Position numbers and translations under genes: made by a program. Below, one piece after another: positions 1 to 6,225 of a stretch of DNA of 15,937 nucleotides. The stretch is from Candidatus Roizmanbacteria bacterium CG_4_10_14_0_2_um_filter_36_35. GTDB taxonomy: Bacteria > Patescibacteriota > Microgenomatia > UBA1406 > GWC2-37-13. How positions within the stretch are numbered: the first letter of the stretch is position 1; each line of letters starts with the position of its first letter. The stretch covers positions 1-15,937 of the forward strand of contig PFOE01000100.1 in the NCBI GenBank assembly GCA_002792355.1. Direction: 5' to 3'. The notes beneath the pieces were generated by a model. That model had not been told where the DNA came from. It was given only the letters and a program-made list of their open reading frames with translations, and searched no databases.

Positions 1-1054
1 TTTTTCTTTCCCTCTCATTAATATAATTCATCTTCACATACACAATTCTTCCCCTACTCTTAAGTAAATCGTAAATTTCTCCAACCTTCTCTCCCCACTC
101 AAAACATAAAATATTACCAGGCTTTAGGAATTTTTCAATTCCTAGATATTTGAACTCTTCTTTTTCTTCAATCTGGTATAAATCAAAATGATAAAAATTA
201 CCATACTCATAAAAGATGACAAAAGTCGGAGAAACAATGTTTTTGATACCAAGGCTTTTACCAATTCCTTTGACAAAAACCGTTTTACCGACTCCCAATT
301 CGCCTTCAATGATAAAAACAAGGGGTCTACGTTGTACGGACAATTCATGAATTGTCCCTATTTTATTTAAAATGGATCCCGCAACTTTTTTTGTTTCTTC
401 TGGTGATTTAGAAACAAATGATTGAGATTTTGTAAAATTAACATCGCCTTTTCTTAAAATCCTAATTTCCTGTTCAGTTAAATCGATCACCGTCGATGGT
501 TTATTTCTTGGCAACTTTCCAGCATCAACAATTAAATCAATTAATTTTCTTTTATTTCCCGGAAGCTTTGCCAATAATGTTTTTATTGAATAATGAGGAA
601 ACCGATTCGATAGATTAGCCGAGGTCGCTGTCAGAGGTTTACCAAACCGCTTTACCAATATTTCAATGTATTGATACATTGTAAGTCTTATTCCTAAAGT
701 TCCTCTTTCTGATTTAAGTAGGGAACAAACATGTTTGTTCCCTACATCATGTTTTGACTTTAAAATAACTGTAAAAGGGCCGGGAAGGATTTGTTTGAGA
801 GTTGTCAGCTGTTGATTGTTAATTGTTACTAACTGGTCAATCATTTTAAAATTTGAAACAAAAACCGAAATTGCTTTGCCGGGCGGACGATTTTTAAAAT
901 CGATCAATTTTTTAACGGCCTGTTCGTTAGTCGCATCAGCTAACAACCCGTAAACTGTATCCGAAGGAAAAACCACTAAACCGCCTTTCTTTAATATTTC
1001 TATAGTAATAGAAATTACTTCTGAATAATTTTTTTTTGTCAACTTTATTAACAT
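1..1054 (-). CDS. tsaC-tsaE: TsaC-TsaE fusion protein (t6A biosynthesis), 3' end cut by window edge
   Basis: One uninterrupted frame of 351 codons runs from ATG at 1054 off the window start with no stop. Residues 1-205 match TsaC/Sua5/YrdC (L-threonylcarbamoyladenylate synthase): FPSDTVYGL (29-37), KNRPPGKAISV (54-64), PGPFTVIL (91-98), TSANLS (144-149) and STVIDL (187-192). Residues about 218-351 match TsaE, the ATPase that works with TsaB/TsaD: Walker A GELGVGKT (251-258), SPTF (275-278), YHFDLYQ (288-294) and FEWGEK (318-323). Both domains serve N6-threonylcarbamoyladenosine formation at tRNA A37 but are normally separate proteins. TsaE is about 150 residues in E. coli, so only a short tail should be missing. 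Two 28-bp palindromes lie in frame, one in a TsaC loop (residues 104-113) and one in the interdomain linker (232-241). The nearest upstream ATG is out of frame and lies in a repeat. Domain calls are secure; a single fused product is inferred from the open frame. Confidence 0.9.
   Translation of the reverse strand, partial: MLIKLTKKNYSEVISITIEILKKGGLVVFPSDTVYGLLADATNEQAVKKLIDFKNRPPGKAISVFVSNFKMIDQLVTINNQQLTTLKQILPGPFTVILKSKHDVGNKHVCSLLKSERGTLGIRLTMYQYIEILVKRFGKPLTATSANLSNRFPHYSIKTLLAKLPGNKRKLIDLIVDAGKLPRNKPSTVIDLTEQEIRILRKGDVNFTKSQSFVSKSPEETKKVAGSILNKIGTIHELSVQRRPLVFIIEGELGVGKTVFVKGIGKSLGIKNIVSPTFVIFYEYGNFYHFDLYQIEEKEEFKYLGIEKFLKPGNILCFEWGEKVGEIYDLLKSRGRIVYVKMNYINERERK
334..361. repeat. 28-bp CATG-centred palindrome, copy 1, in the TsaC-TsaE linker
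   Basis: The arms meet at CA|TG (347/348). The half-sites are 13-nt complements with one mismatch, seen as ACGGACAATTCA against TAGGGACAATTCA. It shares the GTAnGGA...CATG...TCC plan with the copies at 718-745 and 6338-6365. It encodes about nine residues (GTIHELSVQ) just before the TsaE ATPase core, where E. coli TsaE has a shorter segment. The form resembles REP-type palindromes; no mobilising transposase is present in the window. Confidence 0.75.
718..745. repeat. 28-bp CATG-centred palindrome, copy 2, inside the TsaC domain
   Basis: A perfect palindrome: the half-site GTAGGGAACAAACA is followed by its exact reverse complement. It is read in frame as VGNKHVCSL (residues 104-112) in the loop between the PGPFTVIL and GIRL segments, a place where TsaC proteins vary. 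Two of the three reading frames through this palindrome lack a stop on either strand, so it can be tolerated inside genes. Confidence 0.85.
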
Positions 1055-1063
1055 GTTGTTTTT

Positions 1064-1174
1064 GTCATTTCGAGCACTTCGACTTCGCTCAGTGTAAACT
1101 CCGTCGAGAAATCTTTATATAATTGGGTCTATAATAATAGGATCCTTCGACTCGCTTCGCTCTCTCAGGATGAC
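1064..1174. repeat. GTCAT...ATGAC bounded inverted-repeat element (tsaC/ftsH gap)
   Basis: It starts GTCATTTCGAGC and ends CAGGATGAC, so the termini are GTCAT and ATGAC. Internal CTTCGACTTCGCTCAG on the left and its complement-like CTTCGACTCGCTTCGCTC on the right belong to the same repeat class seen at 4339-4375, 4820-4860, 10773-10848, 12010-12091 and 15592-15628. It fills most of the 174-bp gap between the divergent tsaC-tsaE and ftsH genes. Confidence 0.75.
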
Positions 1175-1194
1175 AGTAAGTCTAAGGATAATTA

Positions 1195-1223
1195 CTGTCA
1201 TTTTATCAAAATTCTGCTAAAAT
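1195..1223 (+). promoter_or_regulatory. Promoter of ftsH with extended -10
   Basis: The extended -10 is TGC followed by TAAAAT (1215-1223), and a weak -35 CTGTCA lies 17 bp upstream (1195-1200). The -10 ends only 5 nt before the ATG at 1229 and no Shine-Dalgarno sequence is visible, so the mRNA is predicted to be leaderless or nearly so. Confidence 0.5.
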
Positions 1224-1228
1224 AAGCT

Positions 1229-3085
1229 ATGGCTAACAATAAAAACCAAAAAATAAAAATTAGAGAATTTAAACTTAACTTTAATTTGAGAAATATTTTC
1301 GTTTTTATTTTCATTTTCTTTTTTTTAGTTTACGTCTACCGGTCAATCGGCTCCCAGATAAAACAGGTGCTTCCGGAAAAATCGCTTACCACAATCGTCC
1401 AAGAAGCCAAGCAAGGCAAAATTAAAAAAGTTGATGTCATTGATAATAGAATTATTGCTTATTATAAAGACGACAAACTGGCAGTTACTTATAAAGAAAC
1501 CACTGACAGTTTTACCAAAATTCTTCAAGATAATAAAATAAACCTCAATGCGATTGAAATCAACGTCAAAGATACTCAATCTTCAACAGGTCTATCTAAC
1601 TTGTTAGGAAATCTCTTGCCGACGATATTAATGGTAGCTTTTTTTATTTTTTTATTTCGCCAAGCCAAAGGAGCTCAAGACTCGGTCTTTTCTTTTGGTC
1701 AATCCCGGGCTAAAAGATTTTCCAAATCTTTGACAAAAACCAAATTTACCGATGTTGCCGGTGTCGATGAAGCCAAAAAAGAACTCGAAGAAGTGGTTGA
1801 CTTTTTGAAAAATCCAGAAAAATATAAAAAATTGGGAGCTCGGACCCCAAAAGGGGTTCTTTTAGTCGGACCATCGGGTTGCGGAAAAACACTTTTGGCC
1901 AAGGCCGTTGCCGGTGAAGCCAATGTTCCTTTCTTCTCAATTGCAGGATCTGAATTTATGGAAATGCTTGTTGGAATTGGCGCGGCTCGTGTCCGAGATC
2001 TTTTTGACAATGCCAAAAAAAGTGCTCCCGCGATTATTTTTATTGATGAAGTCGATGCCATCGGCCGAGCTCGATCAGCCGGGATGATGCCTTCCCATGA
2101 TGAACGGGAACAAACTCTAAATCAGATCCTTGTCGAGATGGATGGTTTTACACCAAGCGAACAAGTAGTTGTTATTGCCGCCACCAACCGAGGCGACCTT
2201 CTAGATACTGCTTTGCTTAGACCGGGACGCTTTGACAGAAGAATCATTGTTGATTTTCCCGATATTGAAGGAAGAAAGGCAATCGTGAAAATTCACGCCA
2301 GAGGCAAGCCATTTGATGCGACTGTCAACTGGGATAAAGTCGCCAAAAGAACTGTTGGATATTCCGGAGCCGATCTTGAAAATATGCTTAATGAAGCGGC
2401 TATTAATGCGGCTCGGGCGGTCCGAGAAAAAATTAGCATGGAAGATATTGAAGAAGCAGCTACTAAAGTCAAACTCGGTCCGGAAAAAAAACGTCTTCAG
2501 TCTGACTTGGATAAAAAATTAACCGCCTATCATGAAGCCGGCCACGCGATTGTGTCTCATTTTTTACCACACACCGATCCGGTTCATCGGATTTCTATTG
2601 TTTCCCGAGGAATGGCTCTTGGATATACTTTAATTCCGCCAGCTAAAGATAAACTTCATGAAACCAAAACTAATTTGCTGGAAAAAATTTCCGTGATGAT
2701 GGGAGGACGGGCGGCCGAACAGATAATTTTTGATGAGGTGACAACCGGCGCCGCCAACGATTTTGATCAAGCTACTAATATTGCCAAAGCCATGGTAATC
2801 GAATACGGCATGAGTGATTTAGGACCCATAAATTATGGTCCGACTATGGACGTTACTGAGTGGGGAAAAAGTTATTTTGAGCAATCTTCTGTTTCTCAAG
2901 AAATGATGGCTAAAATAGATAGTGAGGTAAAAAAAATTATTACCAGTTGCTTCGATAGAGCTGTTGACATCATTAAAACTAAGAAGAACCTTTTGGATAA
3001 AACTGCCGAGGAATTAATTAAAAAAGAAGGTCTGGATGGAGATGAGTTTGTTAAGATAGTTGGCAAGAAGGAAAAAACATCATAA
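1229..3085 (+). CDS. ftsH: FtsH, membrane-anchored ATP-dependent zinc metalloprotease
   Basis: A 618-residue AAA+ protease that degrades misfolded or short-lived membrane and cytosolic proteins. Two membrane spans lie at about 22-38 and 127-144, flanking the external domain. The AAA module has Walker A GPSGCGKT (214-221), Walker B IIFIDEVDA (269-277) and the second region of homology around ATNRGD (318-323) with RPGRFDRR (331-338). The peptidase has HEAGH (435-439) with zinc ligands H435 and H439, catalytic E436, and the third ligand D511 in NDFDQAT. Length and order fit the family. Two departures from the textbook sequence stand out: Walker A is usually GPPGTGKT, and the pore-loop phenylalanine of the MFVG motif is L247 (MLVG). 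All catalytic residues are present, so the enzyme should be active. An imperfect hairpin lies between it and the exonuclease gene. Confidence 0.97.
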   Translation: MANNKNQKIKIREFKLNFNLRNIFVFIFIFFFLVYVYRSIGSQIKQVLPEKSLTTIVQEAKQGKIKKVDVIDNRIIAYYKDDKLAVTYKETTDSFTKILQDNKINLNAIEINVKDTQSSTGLSNLLGNLLPTILMVAFFIFLFRQAKGAQDSVFSFGQSRAKRFSKSLTKTKFTDVAGVDEAKKELEEVVDFLKNPEKYKKLGARTPKGVLLVGPSGCGKTLLAKAVAGEANVPFFSIAGSEFMEMLVGIGAARVRDLFDNAKKSAPAIIFIDEVDAIGRARSAGMMPSHDEREQTLNQILVEMDGFTPSEQVVVIAATNRGDLLDTALLRPGRFDRRIIVDFPDIEGRKAIVKIHARGKPFDATVNWDKVAKRTVGYSGADLENMLNEAAINAARAVREKISMEDIEEAATKVKLGPEKKRLQSDLDKKLTAYHEAGHAIVSHFLPHTDPVHRISIVSRGMALGYTLIPPAKDKLHETKTNLLEKISVMMGGRAAEQIIFDEVTTGAANDFDQATNIAKAMVIEYGMSDLGPINYGPTMDVTEWGKSYFEQSSVSQEMMAKIDSEVKKIITSCFDRAVDIIKTKKNLLDKTAEELIKKEGLDGDEFVKIVGKKEKTS

Positions 3086-3091
3086 GATTCA

Positions 3092-3148
3092 AATCAACGA
3101 ATGAAATACTAATCAACTAATTAGTAGATTAGGATCGATTCGTAGATT
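3092..3148. repeat. Nested inverted repeat between ftsH and the exonuclease gene
   Basis: The outer arms AATCAACGAAT (3092-3102) and ATTCGTAGATT (3138-3148) pair with one mismatch. The inner unit (3109-3132) is a near-perfect palindrome around ACTAATTAGT. GTAGATTAG occurs twice (3124-3132 and 3142-3150). The structure starts 6 nt after the ftsH stop and has no T-tract behind it, so it is not a classical terminator. It may protect the mRNA 3' end or be a repeat relic. Confidence 0.6.
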
Positions 3149-3153
3149 AGAAT
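3148..3153 (+). promoter_or_regulatory. Possible -10 box of the exonuclease gene
   Basis: TAGAAT ends 7 nt before the ATG at 3161 and no Shine-Dalgarno sequence is visible. The spacing matches the leaderless arrangement at ftsH and alaS. No convincing -35 is present, so this is tentative. Confidence 0.35.
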
Positions 3154-3160
3154 CATATTT

Positions 3161-4078
3161 ATGCCAACTCTCTTACTAATAGATGGCAACGCTATTATGC
3201 ACCGCGCCTACCACGCCCTACCTCCTTTTAAATCGGCTGATGGAACGCCGACCAACGTTGTTTACGGTTATCTTTCCATGCTTAACAAAGTTATCACAGA
3301 TTTTAAACCCGACTATTTAATTTCTTGCTTTGACACTCCGCGCCCGACTTTCAGAAATAAACTTTTTAAAAAGTATCAGATTCAGCGACCAAAAATTGAA
3401 GATGAATTTATTGTTCAAATTCCTTTAGTTAAGGAGGCTCTAGATGCGGCTGGAATTGAAAGGCTAGAAAAAGATGGTTTTGAGGCTGATGATTTAATCG
3501 GAACTATAACAAGAATCTTTGAAACTAATAAATTTAGAATTATTATTCTCACTGGAGACAAAGATATTTTCCAGTTGATAACTGATAATGTATTTGTCGC
3601 TGCGCCTCAACTGGGATTAGCTAATATTAAAATTTTTAACAGTTCAGAAGTAGAAAAAAAACTCGATGTTTCTCCGAATCAAATTATAGAATATAAGGCT
3701 TTAGCCGGCGATCCATCCGACAATTATCCCGGTGCTTCTGGTATTGGACCAAAAACAGCTTCAAAACTAATACATCAGCTTGGAACTGTTGATAATATTT
3801 ACAAAAATCTCGATAAAATCAATTCTGAGAAAATCAAAACCATCCTTGAAAAAGAAAAAGAAAATGTCTATCTCTCAAAAAAACTGGCGATGATACTGAC
3901 CGACGTTGATATCAATCTTGATATCGAAAAGTTAAAGTTCAAAGGTTTTGACAAAAAACTGAAAGACTTCTTGGAAAAATATCAAATGGATTCGCTTATC
4001 CGTAGAATCTTTAACCAAAGACTGAATACGAAAAAAGAAGAAAAGAAGAAAAGCAGTGATCAAATAGGTTTGTTTTAA
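3161..4078 (+). CDS. Stand-alone 5'-3' exonuclease / flap endonuclease (PolI N-terminal type)
   Basis: A 305-residue homologue of the 5'-3' exonuclease domain of DNA polymerase I, without polymerase or proofreading domains. Family motifs in order: LIDGN with metal ligand D8, RAYHAL (15-20), FDTPRPTFRNKLFKKY (58-73), EADDLIGT with its acidic cluster (about 108-115), LTGDKDIFQLI (about 130-140), and the helix-hairpin-helix region GDPSDNYPGASGIGPKTAS (about 188-206). Expected roles are removal of RNA primers and 5' flaps in replication and repair. The last five residues are QIGLF (301-305), preceded by a lysine- and glutamate-rich tail. This fits the bacterial sliding-clamp-binding consensus QL[S/D]LF, and E. 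coli Pol II ends in the related QLGLF. Clamp binding is inferred. Whether a separate polA exists elsewhere cannot be judged from this window. Confidence 0.9.
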   Translation: MPTLLLIDGNAIMHRAYHALPPFKSADGTPTNVVYGYLSMLNKVITDFKPDYLISCFDTPRPTFRNKLFKKYQIQRPKIEDEFIVQIPLVKEALDAAGIERLEKDGFEADDLIGTITRIFETNKFRIIILTGDKDIFQLITDNVFVAAPQLGLANIKIFNSSEVEKKLDVSPNQIIEYKALAGDPSDNYPGASGIGPKTASKLIHQLGTVDNIYKNLDKINSEKIKTILEKEKENVYLSKKLAMILTDVDINLDIEKLKFKGFDKKLKDFLEKYQMDSLIRRIFNQRLNTKKEEKKKSSDQIGLF

Positions 4079-4084
4079 TAATTT

Positions 4085-4093
4085 TGTTATAAT
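4085..4093 (+). promoter_or_regulatory. Extended -10 promoter driving the glmS ribozyme and glmS
   Basis: TGT followed by a perfect TATAAT (4088-4093) lies just after the exonuclease stop. Transcription would start near 4100, about 30 nt before the predicted ribozyme cleavage site. There is no good -35, and the extended -10 may compensate. Confidence 0.5.
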
Positions 4094-4130
4094 AAGAATA
4101 GCTCTTTTAAAGTAGTATTATCAAACATTA

Positions 4131-4262
4131 GCGTATGTGCCCCGCTCAGCGGGGTAACGAGGAGAGGGCTTATCGATTAACAGCGGATACCCTCAAGATC
4201 TAAGTTAGATCTTTGGTGTTTTCCTTGAAAACCTTGAAGCAATTCAAGAAACAAAAGGAAAC
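4131..4262 (+). ncRNA. glmS ribozyme: glmS ribozyme (glucosamine-6-phosphate-activated self-cleaving riboswitch)
   Basis: Conserved core elements appear in the right order upstream of glmS. GCG follows an A, with predicted cleavage between A4130 and G4131. P2 is CCCCGC-TCA-GCGGGG (4140-4154). ACGAGGA (4157-4163) opens P3, with GAGGG (4164-4168) pairing CCCTC (4190-4194), and TTATCGA (4170-4176) and CAGCGGAT (4181-4188) lie inside. A 9-bp hairpin follows (4195-4213). The 3' domain has GTTTTCC (4218-4224) facing AAAAGGAAAC (4253-4262) with a GCAA-looped hairpin CTTGAA/TTCAAG (4233-4248) between them. This matches Bacillus glmS ribozymes, including the ACGAGGA, UUAUCGA, GCGGAU and AAAnGGAAA-type signatures. 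In those bacteria GlcN6P is the cofactor for cleavage and lowers glmS expression; the same feedback is inferred here. Confidence 0.93.
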
Positions 4263-4281
4263 AATTAACTTACTACTTCGA

Positions 4282-4305
4282 CCGACGAGGCTTTAGCGAA
4301 GTCGG
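4282..4305. repeat. Hairpin repeat with GCTTTAGC core, in the glmS leader
   Basis: The arms CCGAC (4282-4286) and GTCGG (4301-4305) enclose GGCTTTAGCG. The core is shared with the copy inside secA (8199-8224), whose arms are a different but complementary pair. It lies between the ribozyme and the glmS ribosome binding site, so it stays on the downstream fragment after self-cleavage. Confidence 0.55.
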
Positions 4306-4338
4306 CCTTCTAAAGGGCTTCATTATAAGTTTATTATC

Positions 4339-4375
4339 GTCATTTCGACCCGGTCGTTTCACTCCCTGGGATGAC
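4339..4375. repeat. GTCAT...ATGAC repeat just before the glmS ribosome binding site
   Basis: It begins GTCATTTCGACC and ends CTGGGATGAC, with the termini of the window's main repeat class. It ends one base before AAAGGAAG (4376-4383), the Shine-Dalgarno sequence that selects the glmS ATG at 4388. Confidence 0.65.
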
Positions 4376-4387
4376 AAAGGAAGAAAT

Positions 4388-6211
4388 ATGTGTGGAATTT
4401 TTGCTGTTGTTAACGATAAAACCAATAATGCCGCTCAAACGGTTTTGACCGGATTAAAAAAGTTAGAGTACCGTGGTTATGACTCTTGGGGAATTGCCAT
4501 CAAACCAGGCCGTTCCACCGAAGCGGTGGACAGACTACAGGTTGAAAAACATATTGGTAAAATCGGCGAGGCAAAAACCAACCTGCCAAAAGGAAAGATT
4601 GCCATCGGTCATACCCGCTGGGCGACTCACGGCGGCGTCACTGATGAAAACGCTCATCCACATCTTGATTGTCATCAACAAATTGCTGTAATCCATAATG
4701 GCATTGTCGAAAACTATCTGGAATTTAAAGAAGAATTAATAAAAAAAACCCATAAATTTTCTTCTGAAACAGACACCGAAGTAATCGCCCACCTGATTGA
4801 GGAAAAAATGCGTCCCAGTGTCATTCCGAGCGAGGAACGAAGTGACGAGTCGAGGAATCTTGAAAAAGCAGTTTTTGAAACTTTTAATTCTCTCGTTGGT
4901 AGTAACGCCATCGGAGTCATTGATTTTGAATCAGAAACGATTATTGCCTGTCGAAACGGATCACCACTCGTTGTTGGTGTAGACGAAAAAAATCATCAAT
5001 TTTTTTTAGGGAGCGATGTACCGGCTTTTTTGAAACATACCAATCGTGTCCATTTCTTGGACGACGGAGAAGCCGTGGTTATCACTAAACAAGGCGTCAA
5101 ACTTTTTAATGTCAAATCAGGACAAGAAAAGAAATTAATTCTTCAACAACTCGATTGGCAGCTTGAAGATGCCGAAAAGGGCGGTTTTCCTCATTTCTTA
5201 CTCAAAGAAATTATGGAACAGAAAGAAACTATTGCCAAAATTGCCTCGATTAATGAAAAAGAAATTCTAGAGATTGCTAATCTAATTAGACAGGGATTCA
5301 GAACGGTTTTGATTGGCTGCGGCACTGCTTCTTATTGTGCTTTAGCTGGAAAATATTTTTTTGCGAATACCGGATTTGAATCACAGACGTACGGAGCTTA
5401 CGAGTTCTTACCTTTTTCACAATTCGCCAATAATAAGACTCTAATTATTGCTATTTCTCAATCCGGAGAAACTGCCGATACTTTGATTGCGGTTCGAGCT
5501 GCTAAAAAGCAGGGTGCTAAAATCGTTGCTGTTGTTAATTCACGCGGATCAACTTTGGAAAGATTAGCCGACATTGTTTTGTCTGTTGGCGCTGGTCCGG
5601 AAATTGCTGTTGTTTCCACCAAAGCATTTACTGCCCAATTAGTTACCCTTTACTTACTGGCTGAAGCTACTTCTAATAAATATGAACCAGGAAAGAAAAA
5701 AATAAAAGAATTGAGTAAAGCTTTGCACAATTGGCTGAATAAACAATTGACTAATCGATTAATCGACTTAGCAAAAGAACTAATAGATCAAGAACATATT
5801 TATCTTATTGGTAAACATTTAAACTATCCGGCAACATTAGAATTTGCTTTAAAACTCAAAGAATCTTCCTATATCCATGCCGAACCTTTTGCTGCTGGAG
5901 AACTTAAACATGGAGTTATTACCCTCATCCAAAAGGGTACGCCTTGTTTTGTCTTGGCATCCAATGACGAAGTTAAAGGAGAAATCCTATCTTCTGCCGC
6001 CGAACTTAAAGCCCGAGGCGGAAGAATCATTGGTATCGCTCCTTTTAATTCTTATGAATTTAACGAGGTAATTCAAACGCCTGACTTGGGTGAATTGACA
6101 ATTTTTGCCAACATAATTGTTGGTCAACTGTTGGGTTATTATCTTGGCGTCGGCCGTGGCGCCGACCCCGACAAACCCCGTAACCTGGCAAAAAGCGTAA
6201 CGGTGAAGTAG
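4388..6211 (+). CDS. glmS: GlmS, glutamine-fructose-6-phosphate aminotransferase (isomerizing)
   Basis: A 607-residue enzyme that makes glucosamine-6-phosphate for peptidoglycan and other amino sugars. The N-terminal glutaminase domain has nucleophile C2 (MCGIF), EYRGYDS (27-33), GHTRWATHG (74-82), HNGIVENY (103-110) and SETDTEVIAHL (126-136). Two SIS sugar-isomerase domains follow, SIS1 (about 300-430; SQSGETADT 357-365) and SIS2 (about 460-598), with GELKHG (504-509) and C-terminal LAKSVTV, in which K602 is the Schiff-base lysine. A repeat-derived peptide VIPSEERSDESRNL (145-158) interrupts the glutaminase domain between EEKM and LEKAVFETF, where E. coli GlmS has no such segment. A second small hairpin repeat encodes residues 43-48. 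RGYDSWG has tryptophan where alanine is usual. AAAGGAAG upstream fixes the start, and the glmS ribozyme lies in the leader. The nuclease gene starts 14 bp downstream. Confidence 0.97.
   Translation: MCGIFAVVNDKTNNAAQTVLTGLKKLEYRGYDSWGIAIKPGRSTEAVDRLQVEKHIGKIGEAKTNLPKGKIAIGHTRWATHGGVTDENAHPHLDCHQQIAVIHNGIVENYLEFKEELIKKTHKFSSETDTEVIAHLIEEKMRPSVIPSEERSDESRNLEKAVFETFNSLVGSNAIGVIDFESETIIACRNGSPLVVGVDEKNHQFFLGSDVPAFLKHTNRVHFLDDGEAVVITKQGVKLFNVKSGQEKKLILQQLDWQLEDAEKGGFPHFLLKEIMEQKETIAKIASINEKEILEIANLIRQGFRTVLIGCGTASYCALAGKYFFANTGFESQTYGAYEFLPFSQFANNKTLIIAISQSGETADTLIAVRAAKKQGAKIVAVVNSRGSTLERLADIVLSVGAGPEIAVVSTKAFTAQLVTLYLLAEATSNKYEPGKKKIKELSKALHNWLNKQLTNRLIDLAKELIDQEHIYLIGKHLNYPATLEFALKLKESSYIHAEPFAAGELKHGVITLIQKGTPCFVLASNDEVKGEILSSAAELKARGGRIIGIAPFNSYEFNEVIQTPDLGELTIFANIIVGQLLGYYLGVGRGADPDKPRNLAKSVTVK
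4514..4530. repeat. Small perfect hairpin inside glmS
   Basis: TCCACCG and CGGTGGA pair perfectly around AAG. It encodes RSTEAV-like residues (about 42-48) in a loop where GlmS sequences vary. It could be another inserted palindrome, or chance; no second copy is in the window. Confidence 0.35.
4820..4860. repeat. GTCATTCCGAGCG-type repeat inserted in frame in glmS
   Basis: A 41-nt copy of the window's main repeat class, from GTCATTCCGAGCG to CGAGGAATCT, read as VIPSEERSDESRNL without a frameshift or stop. It sits in a surface-type connection of the glutaminase domain. With one extra base it is a multiple of three. Confidence 0.85.
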
Positions 6212-6225
6212 TAAAATGATATGTA

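Noticed and set aside
662..681. Near-palindrome TTCAATGTAT and complement in tsaC as an inserted repeat
   Set aside because: The segment TMYQYIEIL has the same length as the equivalent E. coli TsaC segment, so there is no sign of insertion. It may be chance similarity to the nnrD palindrome.
1699..2061. 120-codon minus-strand frame
   Set aside because: It lies wholly inside ftsH opposite conserved Walker and pore motifs, so it is a shadow of that gene.
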